A stretch of 61,739 bases of DNA from Roseomonas sp. (lineage in GTDB: Bacteria; Pseudomonadota; Alphaproteobacteria; Acetobacterales; Acetobacteraceae), in the NCBI GenBank assembly GCA_020249265.1, contig JADCGA010000031.1, positions 1 through 61,739 of the forward strand, read 5' to 3'. This document shows, piece by piece, positions 17,231-29,464 of this stretch (position 1 is the stretch's first letter; each line of letters opens with the position of its first letter). Position numbers and translations under genes: made by a program. The notes beneath the pieces are model-generated. The model did not search any database and had not been told where the DNA came from. It saw only the letters and a program-made list of their open reading frames with translations.

Positions 17231-18397
17231 ATGACACATCATGTAGTTATGGACTGGCCCGCTACCTCGATCCATGGTTGGGGCGTCTACGGGTTAAATT
17301 TGGCTCTTTCTTGGGCGCCAGATCCCGGTGTTGCGCTAGCCACCACACATGAAATCAGCAGCAATTCGGTCTTCATTGATCCGCTACGGTGGCGAGCCCT
17401 GTTCCCGTTCATTATCCGCTCCAGAGATTTGCGCCAGCGCCTGCTCAAGGAAAAGCCCACGGAGATGGTGCTCAATTCGGCGATACTTACTTCCTTGGGC
17501 AATGACTTGAAGTCCCAGCCTGGGCCGCATGGCGGCCCGCTTGGCGGCCAACCAAGCCTCGGCGTAGTGTTCTTTGAGACCGAGGATCTGGGCCGCGATG
17601 CGCGCAAAACCGTGGCACGGCATCATTGCATCATCGCGGGGTCAAGCTGGAATGCCGAAGTGCTACGCGCGCATGGCATCCCGCGTGTTGAAACCGTGCT
17701 GCAAGGCATAGACGCCACGCAGTTTCACCCGGCACCAAAACGTGGGCTTTTCCCTGATCGTTTCCTGGTCTTCAGCGGCGGCAAGCTGGAACCGCGCAAG
17801 GGGCAGGATAATGTCATGGCTGCCTGGCGCATTTTTGCAGCACGACACCCGGACGCCATGCTGATTGCCGCCTGGGATAATCTTTGGCCGGAAATCGCGC
17901 GGGGTATCAATTCGATAGGCCGCACGGCGCCGCTTCCCTTCACCCAGGATGGCAAGCCAGACATGAATGGCTGGGCCGCGGCCAATGGAATCAAGCCGGA
18001 GCAGTTTCTCAACCTCGGCTTGGTGCCTAATGCGTCCATGTCGACCATCTTGCGGGAAATGGATGCCGCGCTATTTCCCAATCGCTGCGAAGGCGGTACA
18101 AATCTTGTGGCGATGGAAGCCATGGCCTGCGGCGTGCCAACGATCCTCAGCGCCAATAGTGGGCATCTTGATTTGCTGCAGGATGGCACTGCGCTGGCGC
18201 TGACCGATCAGCGCCCGATCCCAAGTGTATCCGGCTGGCGGGAAAGCTCTATCGAGGAAATCCTCGCCGCGCTTGAAACCCTCTACACGGATCGCGCGAA
18301 GGCGCGGGAAATTGGCGCGGCGGGGGCGAAGCTGCTTGCGGGGCTGACCTGGGCCAAAACCGCTGCCGAGATGAAGCACATCATCAGCAAGCTGTAA
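17231..18397 (+). CDS. Glycosyltransferase, GT4-like (GT-B fold)
   Basis: 388 residues. The C-terminal half has the retaining GT-B features: FLVFSGGKLEPRKGQDNVMAA (donor-binding strand-loop), PNASMSTILREMDAALFPN and EGGTNLVAMEAMACGVPTI, where the acidic residues contact the nucleotide sugar. The N-terminal half starts HHVVMDWPATSIHGWGVYGL, an acceptor-domain loop with HGWG. It probably adds a sugar to a surface glycan or glycolipid; no polysaccharide cluster surrounds it. It diverges from the Bug gene and overlaps the convergent dgoK gene by 14 bp. Confidence 0.8.
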   Translation: MTHHVVMDWPATSIHGWGVYGLNLALSWAPDPGVALATTHEISSNSVFIDPLRWRALFPFIIRSRDLRQRLLKEKPTEMVLNSAILTSLGNDLKSQPGPHGGPLGGQPSLGVVFFETEDLGRDARKTVARHHCIIAGSSWNAEVLRAHGIPRVETVLQGIDATQFHPAPKRGLFPDRFLVFSGGKLEPRKGQDNVMAAWRIFAARHPDAMLIAAWDNLWPEIARGINSIGRTAPLPFTQDGKPDMNGWAAANGIKPEQFLNLGLVPNASMSTILREMDAALFPNRCEGGTNLVAMEAMACGVPTILSANSGHLDLLQDGTALALTDQRPIPSVSGWRESSIEEILAALETLYTDRAKAREIGAAGAKLLAGLTWAKTAAEMKHIISKL

Positions 18398-19289
18398 TTC
18401 GCGCGGCGTCGATCGCCACGCCAATCTGGAACAAGCCGCGCGCCGCCGCATCTTCTGTCTGCGTCACGCTTGGAATGCCGAAGGCGGCAAGTGCCGCGCC
18501 ATAGCGCAGCGTCAGCGCCTCGGCACCGACCAGATGCACCGGCGGCGCGACACCGGCTTCCAAAGCCGCCGCTACCTCATGCCCAATCAGCAGGCCGGAG
18601 AGATAGGAAGCCGCTTCCATCTGCGGCATGGCACCAAACAGCGAAAGGCTGCGCAGGCCGAAAAGCTGATGCAGAAGCCCACCGCCCTGCCGTGCACGAT
18701 CCAACCCACGCGCAAAGGCGCCCGGATGATGCGCCGCGCTGCGATGCAGGCTGCGCGCCAAAATCGTATGGGCCGACAGCGCGGCGAAGACCTCGCCCGT
18801 TATGTGCGTGGAAAAATCAAGGATCTGCCCGGACCGCGCGCGCACCCATTTTGAATGGCTGCCGGGCAGGCAAAGCGTTGTTTCCTGTTCGGGCAGGCGG
18901 TCAAGGACGCCCAGAATTTGCGTCTCCTCACCGCGCATCACTTCCGGCACGCCATCGGCATCACGCGCCTTCAGCCCCGGCACAAGGCGCACGCGGGTGG
19001 CGGGGAAAGGCACAGGCAGGGTCGCGCGGGCGATTTCAGCGACGCTGACAGGACAGGGCAGATAGGGCGCTTCCGCCCAGCCTTGCTTGCTGCCGGCCAT
19101 GCCGGCAATCACCACCAGCTTTTCGCCGGCATCCAGCCAATCCTTGGCGATGTTGCGCAGTTCATCAGGAAAGGCGCCGGGCTTCACGGAAAGAATGCCC
19201 GATTTGCTTTCGCGCTTTTCCAGCACGGCCCCGGCCTGATCCAGCCGATAGGCGCGCAAGGATGTGGTGCCCCAATCCAGCCCGATCAT
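18384..19289 (-). CDS. dgoK: 2-dehydro-3-deoxygalactonokinase
   Basis: 301 residues, the family length. It phosphorylates KDGal in the galactose/galactonate (De Ley-Doudoroff) route. The sugar-kinase phosphate-1 motif is at the very start, MIGLDWGTTSLRAYRLD. VIAGMAGSKQGWAEAPYLPCP and LCLPGSHSKWV are DgoK hallmarks. The partner aldolase dgoA is not in the window. The stop overlaps the convergent glycosyltransferase gene. Confidence 0.88.
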   Translation of the reverse strand: MIGLDWGTTSLRAYRLDQAGAVLEKRESKSGILSVKPGAFPDELRNIAKDWLDAGEKLVVIAGMAGSKQGWAEAPYLPCPVSVAEIARATLPVPFPATRVRLVPGLKARDADGVPEVMRGEETQILGVLDRLPEQETTLCLPGSHSKWVRARSGQILDFSTHITGEVFAALSAHTILARSLHRSAAHHPGAFARGLDRARQGGGLLHQLFGLRSLSLFGAMPQMEAASYLSGLLIGHEVAAALEAGVAPPVHLVGAEALTLRYGAALAAFGIPSVTQTEDAAARGLFQIGVAIDAARITAC

Positions 19290-19375
19290 GCCGGCTGCCC
19301 CCTTTCTGCGCCGCTTCCATGACGCGAAAAGCTTAAAGGCCCGATAACCGCACGCTGTAAGCGAAAACGATCACT

Positions 19376-20389
19376 TCACCGCGCGGGCAACAGCCCGATA
19401 ATCTCCCGCGCCTGCTTCATGATGGGTTCAGAAATGGCGTGTGCGCGCGCTGCCCCCAGATGCAGCGCAGCATCAAGCGCGCCTGGGTCGGTCAGCAGGC
19501 GGCGCATCTCAGTGGCGATGGGGGAAAGATGCGCCACCAGCGCTTCCGTCAGCGTGCCCTTGAAGGCGCCGAAGCCTTGGCCCGCATGCTCCCGTAGTAC
19601 GTTTTCCGGCAGCGTGCCGGTAATCGCCGCCATGATGCCAACCAGGTTGCGCGCTTCCGGCCTGCCCTCAAGCCCGGCCATGTGCTCGGGGATCGGTTCC
19701 GCATCGGTTTTGGCGCGGCGTATTTTCAGCGCAATGCCATCCGCATCATCGGTCAGGTTGATGCGCGATTGATCGGAAGGGTCCGACTTCGACATTTTCT
19801 TGGTGCCATCGCGCAGCGACATCACGCGCGCGGCAACGCCCTGGATCAGCGGTTCGATATTCGGGAAGAAATCCACCCCGTAATCATGGTTGAATTTCTG
19901 CGCGATATCATTGGCCAATTCCAGATGCTGCTTCTGGTCATCACCCACCGGCACCTTGGTTGCATGATAGGCCAGAATATCGGCGGCCATCAGGTTCGGG
20001 TAAACATACAGCCCGGCGGATGCCGCTTCCCGATCCCCCCCCGCCTTGTCCTTGAATTGCGTCATGCGATTGAGCCAGCCGATGCGCGCAACGCAACTGA
20101 AGATCCAGCCCAATTCGGCATGCGCGGGCACATGGGATTGCACGAATAGCGTACACCGCTTGGGATCAAGCCCGCAGGCAATCAGCGCCGCGGCCATTTC
20201 GCGGGTTTGGCGCGAAAGCTCCTTCGGGTCCTGCCAGACGGTGATGGCGTGCAAATCCACAATGCAGAAAATGCTTTCATGCGCATCCTGCATCGGCACC
20301 CAATTGCGGATGGCGCCAAGATAATTGCCAAGGGTTGGAACACCGGAAGGCTGAATGCCGGAAAAGACGCGCGTCATGGGCTTCATCAC
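19376..20389 (-). CDS. trpS: Tryptophanyl-tRNA synthetase
   Basis: 337 residues, a class Ic synthetase that charges tRNA-Trp. The HIGH-like signature is in [18 protein letters not shown], and the KMSKS loop is complete: [24 protein letters not shown] and [16 protein letters not shown] are typical. The C-terminal half holds the anticodon-binding helices. Two possible starts (MMKPM / MTRVF) differ by four residues; the first is given. Confidence 0.96.
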   Translation of the reverse strand: MMKPMTRVFSGIQPSGVPTLGNYLGAIRNWVPMQDAHESIFCIVDLHAITVWQDPKELSRQTREMAAALIACGLDPKRCTLFVQSHVPAHAELGWIFSCVARIGWLNRMTQFKDKAGGDREAASAGLYVYPNLMAADILAYHATKVPVGDDQKQHLELANDIAQKFNHDYGVDFFPNIEPLIQGVAARVMSLRDGTKKMSKSDPSDQSRINLTDDADGIALKIRRAKTDAEPIPEHMAGLEGRPEARNLVGIMAAITGTLPENVLREHAGQGFGAFKGTLTEALVAHLSPIATEMRRLLTDPGALDAALHLGAARAHAISEPIMKQAREIIGLLPAR

Positions 20390-20453
20390 CGTTAAGAAAA
20401 CACCGCCGCGTGATCCCGCGCCATGCCCGCCGCGTCAAGCGGCGGGTGCGTGA

Positions 20454-21128
20454 TTAGCCCCGCGCGCCGAAAATGGCGCTGCCCACGCGCACATGGGTCG
20501 CCCCTTCGGCAATCGCTGCCTCAAAATCGCCACTCATGCCCATGGAAAGGATCGGCAAGCCATGCTTCGCGGCCAGATTGGCGAGGTAGGCAAAATGCGG
20601 GCGCGGGTCGCCTTCCACGGGCGGGATACACATCAAGCCCTTCACCGGCAGGCCGAAATCATCCTGCGCGGCGCGAATGAAGGCATCGGCTTCCGCCCGC
20701 GGGCAGCCGGCCTTTTGCGCCTCATCCCCCGTATTCACCTGCACCAGCAGATCAGGCCGGCGGCCTTCCTTGGCCATGGCGTCGGCAATGGCCTGGGCCA
20801 GCTTGGGCCGGTCCAACGTTTCAATCACATCCGCGATCCTGACGGCATCCCGCGCCTTATTGGTCTGCAAGCCGCCGATGATATGCAACTTAAGCCCCGG
20901 ATTGCCCGCGCGGAGGCCCGGAAATTTCTGCGCCGCTTCCTGGACCCGGTTTTCGCCAAACACCATTTGCCCGGCACCGAGGGCGGCTTCCACAGCCTCC
21001 ACCGGATTGGTCTTGGAAACCGCCACCAGCGTCACGGCATTTGCAGGGCGATTGGCGCGGGCGCAGGCTTCGGAGATTCGCGCCCGAATGCGGGAGAGGT
21101 TGTCGGCAATGGCAAGGGCATCGGTCAT
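20454..21128 (-). CDS. YggS/PLPBP-family pyridoxal phosphate homeostasis protein
   Basis: 224 residues. A single-domain fold-type III PLP protein: the PLP lysine is in VTLVAVSKT, followed by FGENRVQEA, LHIIGGLQTNKAR (normally HFIGxLQxNK), LMCIPP and LSMGMSGDFEAAI, with VRVGSAIFG at the end. These proteins buffer PLP and have no known catalysis. The start codon overlaps the start codon of the divergent ThiE-like gene within one CATG, so both 5' ends and their control regions are squeezed; the assigned starts may need adjustment. Confidence 0.9.
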   Translation of the reverse strand: MTDALAIADNLSRIRARISEACARANRPANAVTLVAVSKTNPVEAVEAALGAGQMVFGENRVQEAAQKFPGLRAGNPGLKLHIIGGLQTNKARDAVRIADVIETLDRPKLAQAIADAMAKEGRRPDLLVQVNTGDEAQKAGCPRAEADAFIRAAQDDFGLPVKGLMCIPPVEGDPRPHFAYLANLAAKHGLPILSMGMSGDFEAAIAEGATHVRVGSAIFGARG

Positions 21129-21777
21129 GGAAAGGGCAAATGGCAGGGAATCGGCCCCGGTTCCAGGGGCGCGCAAGGCCTGGGGCCGATTTGCGCGCCC
21201 AGGCCCAGGCGGCCTGCCCCGGCTTTGGCTACTCAGCGACCCCGTGCGGCTGCCGGACCCGCGCGCAGCCATGGAGCACCTGCCACGCGGCGCCGGGGTG
21301 GTAGCGCGCGGGCTGGCGCCAGGGCTGCTTCGGCCCGTCGCGCGGCTGGCCCGGCAGCGAGGGCTGAAATTGCTGGTGGCGGGCGATGGCCGGGCGGCGC
21401 TGGCGCTACGGGCGGGGCTGCATCTGCCGGATCGGCGGCAAAGCAAGGGCTTGCTGCCTTTTTTGGTCGCGCGCCGGTCGGCGCCTGGCCGCATCATACT
21501 GACCATGGCCACCCATGGCGGGCAGCGCAGCGCGGCGCGGGCACGGCGGTTAAGGCCCGATGGTATTTTCCTGTCGCCGCTATTCCCGACCCAGAGCCAC
21601 CCCGGGGCGCCGGCCTTGGGCGCCTTTCGCTGGGCTGCCCTGGCGCGTAGGCTGCCCGCGCCCTGCATGGCTTTGGGGGGCATTACCGCTGCCCGGCTTG
21701 GCGCAGTTCCTCGGCGCGCGGCAGGGGTCGCGGCCATTGGCGGGCTGGCGCCCCCTGTTGCACGCTTGCCACAGTGA
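21127..21777 (+). CDS. ThiE/TenI-like thiamine phosphate synthase-family protein
   Basis: 216 residues from MERANGRESAPV (start uncertain; the conserved part begins near LPRLWLLSDP). The TIM-barrel features are FLSPLFPTQSHPGAPALG (the SpvFpTxtK-like loop) and MALGGITAARLGAV (phosphate-binding end). The usual QLREK strand is replaced by GVVARGLAPG, and the pyrophosphate-binding Lys/Asp pattern is degenerate, so true thiamine phosphate synthase activity is uncertain. No other thi genes are near. Translation starts back-to-back with the YggS-like gene. Confidence 0.7.
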   Translation: MERANGRESAPVPGARKAWGRFARPGPGGLPRLWLLSDPVRLPDPRAAMEHLPRGAGVVARGLAPGLLRPVARLARQRGLKLLVAGDGRAALALRAGLHLPDRRQSKGLLPFLVARRSAPGRIILTMATHGGQRSAARARRLRPDGIFLSPLFPTQSHPGAPALGAFRWAALARRLPAPCMALGGITAARLGAVPRRAAGVAAIGGLAPPVARLPQ

Positions 21778-21951
21778 TGTGGCCAAGTCGCGTCAACCGT
21801 TTCTGAGAGGTTGCGACAGCCGCTTTAAAATGATCATAGTCGGCAAGGCCTGAAGCCATGGGTGCCCGTATTGGGTGTTTCGGGTTTCCTTCCTGCCGGG
21901 GGCAGGGGCCGAAGATCAACGCCGGATGTTCCGGTAACGAGGAGGACTTGA

Positions 21952-23424
21952 ATGCGTAAAATTCTTCTGGGGACAACGGCTGTTGTCGGCTTGGCGCTTC
22001 TTGCGCCAGTTGCCAACGCCCAGCAAGCCCGCCCGGCTGCTGCGCCGGCCGCGCCGCCGCCGCTACCTGCCACTTCCGTGGCGCCCGCCGGCACCGCCGC
22101 CGCCATTTTCCAGACCCCGGTCGGCATCACCGGCGCCGGTCCGCATGGCCCCGATGGCGTGCCGAACCGTCCCGCCACGCCGACGACCAGCGGCATCGTG
22201 GTGCGCCTTGGTGGTTTCTTCGACTTCTCCATGGCGAATATTTCTGACAGCGCTGACTCTGCGGTTGCGACCACCCGAGTTGGTGCGACCACAGCCAACC
22301 CTGGGACTGTCAATGCTCGCTTGGGCCGTCAGCGTAATGACTTCCGCACGGAAGCCGAACTGAACGTGTATGTTGATGGCGTTGCTGCCAACGGCATGCG
22401 TTACGGCGCCATGATGGAATTCCAAATGGACAACATCGGTGGCACCGGTGCCGGCGATGGCACGGGCGTCAGCCTGGATGAGCTCTACGGCTTCGCCAAG
22501 GGGTCCTGGGGGGAACTGCGCTTCGGCAATGAAGACAACGTCCAGGATCTGATGCGCGTTACCGCGCCCGGCACCCTGTGGATGGGCGTCAGCTCCGGCT
22601 GGGATGAATTCGTGGCGCAAAACTCCGCGCCGTATCTCATGACCTCATTCCAGGACGGTGGGGACGCGACCAAGATCGTTTACCTGTCGCCGCAATTCTT
22701 CGGCTTTGACGTCGGCTTCTCCTACGCGCCGCAAAACAATGAAGGTGAGCGTGCGGACATCCCGACCTCCACCACGATTTACCAGCGCGACCGCCAGGGC
22801 GTTATGAATGCCATGGCTGGCATCATCCGCTATCGCGGTACCTTTGGGGACTTCGGCGTGCGTGCCAGCTTCGCTGGTTTGAAGGCTGAATCTCCGCAGA
22901 CCACTGGCGCGAATTCTGACCGGATCGATCCTCGCGCCCAGAACCTGACGATGTATAGCGCTGGCTTGCTCGTGGCTGCTTATGGCTTCCAGCTTGGTGG
23001 CGAATATGCCTGGGGTAACTACAGTGGCCAGATGACTAATACCATCAACCCGAAGCTGGACAACAGTGACCATTGGATCCTGGGCCTGACCTACACGCTT
23101 GGTGCCTGGCAGTTCGGCGGTCAGTACGGCGTCGCCAATCAGGATAACGGCACCAATGCTGCTGGCGTGAACTTCAAGGATCGTGAACAGACCTATTGGG
23201 GTGTTGGCCTGCAATACACCTTGGCCCCTGGCATGGTCCTGTTTGCCAACTACAACCAGGTCAGGGATGACAACATCCTGAATGGTGCGGCTGGCGTGCA
23301 GGGGACTGGTGTGAACTTGGGTGCTACTGCAACCGCCCCAGCCCGGAATGTGAATAGATTCAAGGGCAACAGCACCGAGCGTGAAATTGACGTGCTGATG
23401 GCCGGTGTGCGCATCGCCTTCTGA
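21952..23424 (+). CDS. Gram-negative outer-membrane porin
   Basis: 490 residues. A signal peptide (MRKILLGTTAVVGLALLAPVANA) is followed by a Pro/Ala-rich stretch, then an alternating beta-barrel sequence with FFDFSMANISDS, EAELNVYVDGVAANGMRYGAMMEFQ, ELRFGNED, TYTLGAWQFGGQYGVANQD and a last strand DVLMAGVRIAF ending in the C-terminal Phe needed for BAM-mediated insertion. It probably forms a trimeric diffusion pore. A strong ribosome site GAGGAGG lies 6 bases before the ATG, and a strong terminator follows, which fits high expression as a single gene. Codon use is more biased than in the neighbours. Confidence 0.9.
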   Translation: MRKILLGTTAVVGLALLAPVANAQQARPAAAPAAPPPLPATSVAPAGTAAAIFQTPVGITGAGPHGPDGVPNRPATPTTSGIVVRLGGFFDFSMANISDSADSAVATTRVGATTANPGTVNARLGRQRNDFRTEAELNVYVDGVAANGMRYGAMMEFQMDNIGGTGAGDGTGVSLDELYGFAKGSWGELRFGNEDNVQDLMRVTAPGTLWMGVSSGWDEFVAQNSAPYLMTSFQDGGDATKIVYLSPQFFGFDVGFSYAPQNNEGERADIPTSTTIYQRDRQGVMNAMAGIIRYRGTFGDFGVRASFAGLKAESPQTTGANSDRIDPRAQNLTMYSAGLLVAAYGFQLGGEYAWGNYSGQMTNTINPKLDNSDHWILGLTYTLGAWQFGGQYGVANQDNGTNAAGVNFKDREQTYWGVGLQYTLAPGMVLFANYNQVRDDNILNGAAGVQGTGVNLGATATAPARNVNRFKGNSTEREIDVLMAGVRIAF

Positions 23425-23447
23425 TCTTCGGATCATTCGGCAAAATG

Positions 23448-23476
23448 GCGGCAGGGGAAACCCTGCCGCTTTTTTT
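23448..23476 (+). terminator. Intrinsic terminator of the porin gene
   Basis: Perfect 9-bp stem GCGGCAGGG/CCCTGCCGC with a GAAA tetraloop, followed by seven Ts. It starts 23 bases after the porin stop. Confidence 0.92.
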
Positions 23477-23531
23477 GTGCCTGACGCATGGCCATGGCTA
23501 TGATGGCGCCAACTGACGGAGGAAACGCCCC

Positions 23532-24638
23532 ATGCTGCAATACCCGCCCGCCGAACCCGGCATGCGCGAAGAAGACATTGATACCCCCGCGCTGGTGATT
23601 GACCTGGATGCGTTTGAACATAACCTGGACACGATGGCGGTGCTGCTGGCGCCCACCGGGGCCAAGCTGCGCGCGCATGCCAAGACTCATAAATCCTCCG
23701 TCATCGCCAAGCTGCAAATGGCGCGCGGCGCGGTTGGGCAATGCGTGCAAAAAGTGGCCGAGGCAGAAGCGCTGGCCTGGGGCGGCATTCCAGATATTCT
23801 GGTCACCAACCAGGTGGTCAGCCCGCGCAAATTGGCACGGCTCGCCGCACTCGCGCGCATCGCCGAAGTGGCGGTGTGCGTGGATGACGCGGCGCAGATT
23901 GCGCTGATTGAAGCCGCCGCCGAAGCCGCTGGTGTGCGCCTGCCGGTGCTGGTTGAAATTGATGTCGGCATGGCGCGCGGCGGGGTGGAACATGGGCCGC
24001 CTGCCGTTGCCCTCGCGGAACGCATCGCCGCCAGCCGGCATCTGCGTTTTGGTGGCTTGCAGGCCTATCACGGTTCAGCGCAGCACAAGCGCGGACCGGA
24101 AGAACGCGCGGCAGCGATTGGGGAGGCTGTGGCGCGTTCCAGGCGCACCGTGGAACAGCTCCGCCAGCGCGGGCTGGAATGCCCGATTGTGGGCGGTGCC
24201 GGCACCGGGACCTTCCGGCATGAAGCGGCCAGCGGCGTCTATACCGAAATCCAGGCCGGGTCTTACTGCTTCATGGATGCGGATTACGCGGCGAATGAGG
24301 ATGCACCGCCCTTCCGGCAATCACTTTTCGTGCTGTCCCAAATCATGAGCACCGCGGGGCCTGGCATTGCCGTGCTGGATTGCGGGCATAAGGGGGTTTC
24401 GGTCGATTCCGGCATGCCGCAGGTCTGGCAGCGCCCGGGGCTGCGCTACGCCGGCGCTTCGGATGAACACGGCAAGATCGTGATCGAAGATGGCAGTGCG
24501 CCGAAGCTTGGCGAAAAGCTGCGCCTGGTGCCGGGCCACTGCGACCCGACGGTTGATCGCTATGATTGGTATGTCGGCGTGCGCAAGGGGCGCGTGGAAT
24601 GCCTTTGGCCGGTGTCTGCGCGCGGAGGGATGGCGTAA
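23532..24638 (+). CDS. DSD1-family PLP-dependent enzyme (D-threonine aldolase/hydroxyaspartate aldolase-like)
   Basis: 368 residues. A fold-type III PLP enzyme: after DIDTPALVIDLDAFEHNLD the PLP lysine lies in LRAHAKTHKS (Lys51 by analogy). GGAGTGTFRHE binds the phosphate. The metal-binding pair is in RLVPGHCDPTVDRYDW, as in D-threonine aldolases and D-serine dehydratases of this family. It acts on D-3-hydroxy amino acids or 3-hydroxyaspartate; which one is not decidable. The ribosome site ACGGAGGAAA precedes the ATG. It is a single gene, convergent with gyrB. Confidence 0.85.
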   Translation: MLQYPPAEPGMREEDIDTPALVIDLDAFEHNLDTMAVLLAPTGAKLRAHAKTHKSSVIAKLQMARGAVGQCVQKVAEAEALAWGGIPDILVTNQVVSPRKLARLAALARIAEVAVCVDDAAQIALIEAAAEAAGVRLPVLVEIDVGMARGGVEHGPPAVALAERIAASRHLRFGGLQAYHGSAQHKRGPEERAAAIGEAVARSRRTVEQLRQRGLECPIVGGAGTGTFRHEAASGVYTEIQAGSYCFMDADYAANEDAPPFRQSLFVLSQIMSTAGPGIAVLDCGHKGVSVDSGMPQVWQRPGLRYAGASDEHGKIVIEDGSAPKLGEKLRLVPGHCDPTVDRYDWYVGVRKGRVECLWPVSARGGMA

Positions 24639-24656
24639 CCCCATCCCACGCGTTCC

Positions 24657-27125
<2,469 letters not shown>

Positions 27126-27191
27126 TTATAGCGTTTTTAGGGAGAAAACGCGACCCCGGCGCGGGGAGATTCGGGGCTTTTCCGAAGGTGA

Positions 27192-28337
27192 TCAGCCCAT
27201 CGCGAAAAGCCTGCCATCAGCCACGCCAAAGCGCTGCCCAATACCAGCCAGCGGGGCGAAAACCTCGGCATCCGTGCCAGTCATGAAAACCTGCGCAGGC
27301 AGGGCGGCCAGCGCGGCGAACAGCGCTTCCCGCCGGACAGGATCAAGATGCGCTGCCACCTCATCCAACAGCAGCAGTGGCGCGAAGCCGCGCGCTTCGG
27401 CAATCAGGGCGGCATGGGCCAGCACGACGGAAACCAGCAATGCCTTTTGCTCGCCGGTTGAACAGAATTCGGCGCTGATCGCTTTCGGCATATGGATCAG
27501 GCTCAAATCCGCCTTATGCGCGCCGCGCGCAGCACCACCGGCTGCCGCATCACGCCGCCGATCCTGCGCCAGCCCCTGGCGGAGCGCATCTTCCACAGCC
27601 AGCGCCGGGGTTTCGGCCAAAGCCGCCAGGATGGGGCAGGCAATCTCCAGCCGCGCGGCCGGAAAGGCGCCCGTGGCGCGGCCGGCAGCAAGTTCTTCAT
27701 TCAGGCGCAGCATCAGCGCGCGCCGGGCCGCCGCCACGGCCACCGCATGCCGCGCCATGGCATCTTCAAGCCCGGCAAGCCAGGCAGGGTCCGCGCGGCC
27801 TTCCGCCAGCAGCCGATTACGCTCGGCCATCGCATTGTCATGCGCCGCCACTTCCCGCGCATGGCCGGGCTCCAATGCCCAGACAAGCCGATCCAGAAAG
27901 CGCCGCCGCCCACTTGCCCCTTCCTGAAATAGCCGGTCCATTTGCGGCGTGATCCAAACGGCGGCCATGCGTTCAGCCAGCATCGCCTGGCTGCGCAACG
28001 CCTGCCCATCCAGGCGATAGATGCGCCGTTCTGTCGCGCCTTCCGGGTCTGTGCCGGTGCCGATATCCATGGGGCCACTGCGCGTTTCAAACCGCCCCGC
28101 CGCCGCCCAGGGCAGGCCCGCGCCATCTTCCTGCCGGCCAAGTTCACCCATGCGCGCGCCGCGCAAGCCTCGACCGGGGGCGAGCAGCGATATCGCCTCC
28201 AACAGGTTGGTTTTGCCCGCGCCGTTTTCGCCCGCGATGCAAATCAAGGATGCATCAAACCGCGCATCCAAGCCCAGCCAGGACCGGAAATCCGTCAGCC
28301 GAAGGCGCGCAAGAAAAAGCCCTGGCGCCGTCGTCAC
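27192..28337 (-). CDS. recF: DNA replication and repair protein RecF
   Basis: 381 residues. An SMC-like ATPase that with RecO and RecR loads RecA at gaps. N-terminal LRLTDFRSWLGLDARFD, Walker A GENGAGKTNLLEAISLL (about 35-51), C-terminal signature STGEQKALLVSVVLAHA and Walker B LLLLDEVAAHLDPVRR are all present. The start overlaps the dnaN stop by 4 bases, so the two are translationally coupled. Confidence 0.96.
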   Translation of the reverse strand: MTTAPGLFLARLRLTDFRSWLGLDARFDASLICIAGENGAGKTNLLEAISLLAPGRGLRGARMGELGRQEDGAGLPWAAAGRFETRSGPMDIGTGTDPEGATERRIYRLDGQALRSQAMLAERMAAVWITPQMDRLFQEGASGRRRFLDRLVWALEPGHAREVAAHDNAMAERNRLLAEGRADPAWLAGLEDAMARHAVAVAAARRALMLRLNEELAAGRATGAFPAARLEIACPILAALAETPALAVEDALRQGLAQDRRRDAAAGGAARGAHKADLSLIHMPKAISAEFCSTGEQKALLVSVVLAHAALIAEARGFAPLLLLDEVAAHLDPVRREALFAALAALPAQVFMTGTDAEVFAPLAGIGQRFGVADGRLFAMG

Positions 28338-29464
28338 ACCCGCATCGGCATCAGGACAAACAGCGCTTCCGGCCGGGACGCATCGCGCACAATGGTCGGC
28401 GCTGCGCCATCGGCAAACATGAATTCCAGCTTGTCTTCGACCAGATCAGTGATATCGGCCAGATACCGCGCCTGAAACCCAATTTCCAAAGCGCCGCTGG
28501 TATAGGCAACATCATCGCCTTCCAGATCTTCCTGCGCTTCGCCCTGATCAGGGCTGGCAGCCGAAACGCGCAAATGATTGGTGCCAAGGCTGAGCTTCAC
28601 CGGGCGCGATTTTTCGCTGCTGATCGCCGCCACGCGCTTCACCGCATCGGCGAAATCCTTGCGGGGCACAACAAGCTTCTTGTCATTGCCGCGCGGGATT
28701 ACGCGTTCATATTCGGGGAAGGTGCCGTCAATGAGCTTGCTGGTGAGTGTCACGGTACCAAGCGCGAATTGCACCTTGGTGTCCGAAAGCCGCACCACGA
28801 TCTCATCCTGGGTTTCTTCGGCCAGCTTGCGGATTTCATTCACGGTCTTGCGCGGAATGATCACGCCCGGCATGGCCTTAGCGCCTTCCGGCAGCGGTTC
28901 TTCAACACGCGCCAGCCTATGCCCATCCGTCGCGACAGCGCGCAGCACCGGCTGGCCTTCGCTTTCCGTGGCGTGGATATAAATGCCATTCAGGTAATAG
29001 CGCGTTTCTTCCGTGGAAATGGCGAACCGCGTGCGGTCAATCAAATCCCTCAATACGCCGGCCTTGATGCTGAATTGCACCGGCATGCGCCCTTCGGTCA
29101 TGGAAGGGAAATCATCCACTGACAGCACCGCAAGGCTGGTATTGAAGCGGCCAGACCGCAGCGTGAGCGGCCCATCGCCACCGCCATGGTCGAATTCAAC
29201 GCGCGCCCCTTCGGGCAGGTTGCGAATGATTTCGTAAAGCGTTCCTGCCGGCGCCGTGGTGCGCCCCGCGCGCGCCACGGTGACACCCGCGATATCTTCC
29301 ACCACCGCAATTTCCATATCGGTCGCGGTCAGTTTCAGCGCGCCGCCTGAACTCGCTTCGATCATGACATTGGCGAGGATGGGGATGGTGTTGCGACGCT
29401 CAACCACGCTTTGCACATGGGCCAGCGCCTTGAGCAGAACCGCCCTGTCAACCGAGAATTTCAT
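28334..29464 (-). CDS. dnaN: DNA polymerase III sliding clamp, beta subunit
   Basis: 376 residues, standard length. It forms the dimeric ring that tethers polymerase III to DNA. The three-repeat clamp fold begins MKFSVDRAVLLKALAHVQSVVERRNTIPIL; also seen are YYLNGIYIH, ATDGHRLARV and a C-terminal end EALFVLMPMRV, where the hydrophobic clamp-loader/polymerase pocket residues lie. It lies 188 bp downstream of dnaA and overlaps recF by 4 bases. Confidence 0.97.
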   Translation of the reverse strand: MKFSVDRAVLLKALAHVQSVVERRNTIPILANVMIEASSGGALKLTATDMEIAVVEDIAGVTVARAGRTTAPAGTLYEIIRNLPEGARVEFDHGGGDGPLTLRSGRFNTSLAVLSVDDFPSMTEGRMPVQFSIKAGVLRDLIDRTRFAISTEETRYYLNGIYIHATESEGQPVLRAVATDGHRLARVEEPLPEGAKAMPGVIIPRKTVNEIRKLAEETQDEIVVRLSDTKVQFALGTVTLTSKLIDGTFPEYERVIPRGNDKKLVVPRKDFADAVKRVAAISSEKSRPVKLSLGTNHLRVSAASPDQGEAQEDLEGDDVAYTSGALEIGFQARYLADITDLVEDKLEFMFADGAAPTIVRDASRPEALFVLMPMRV

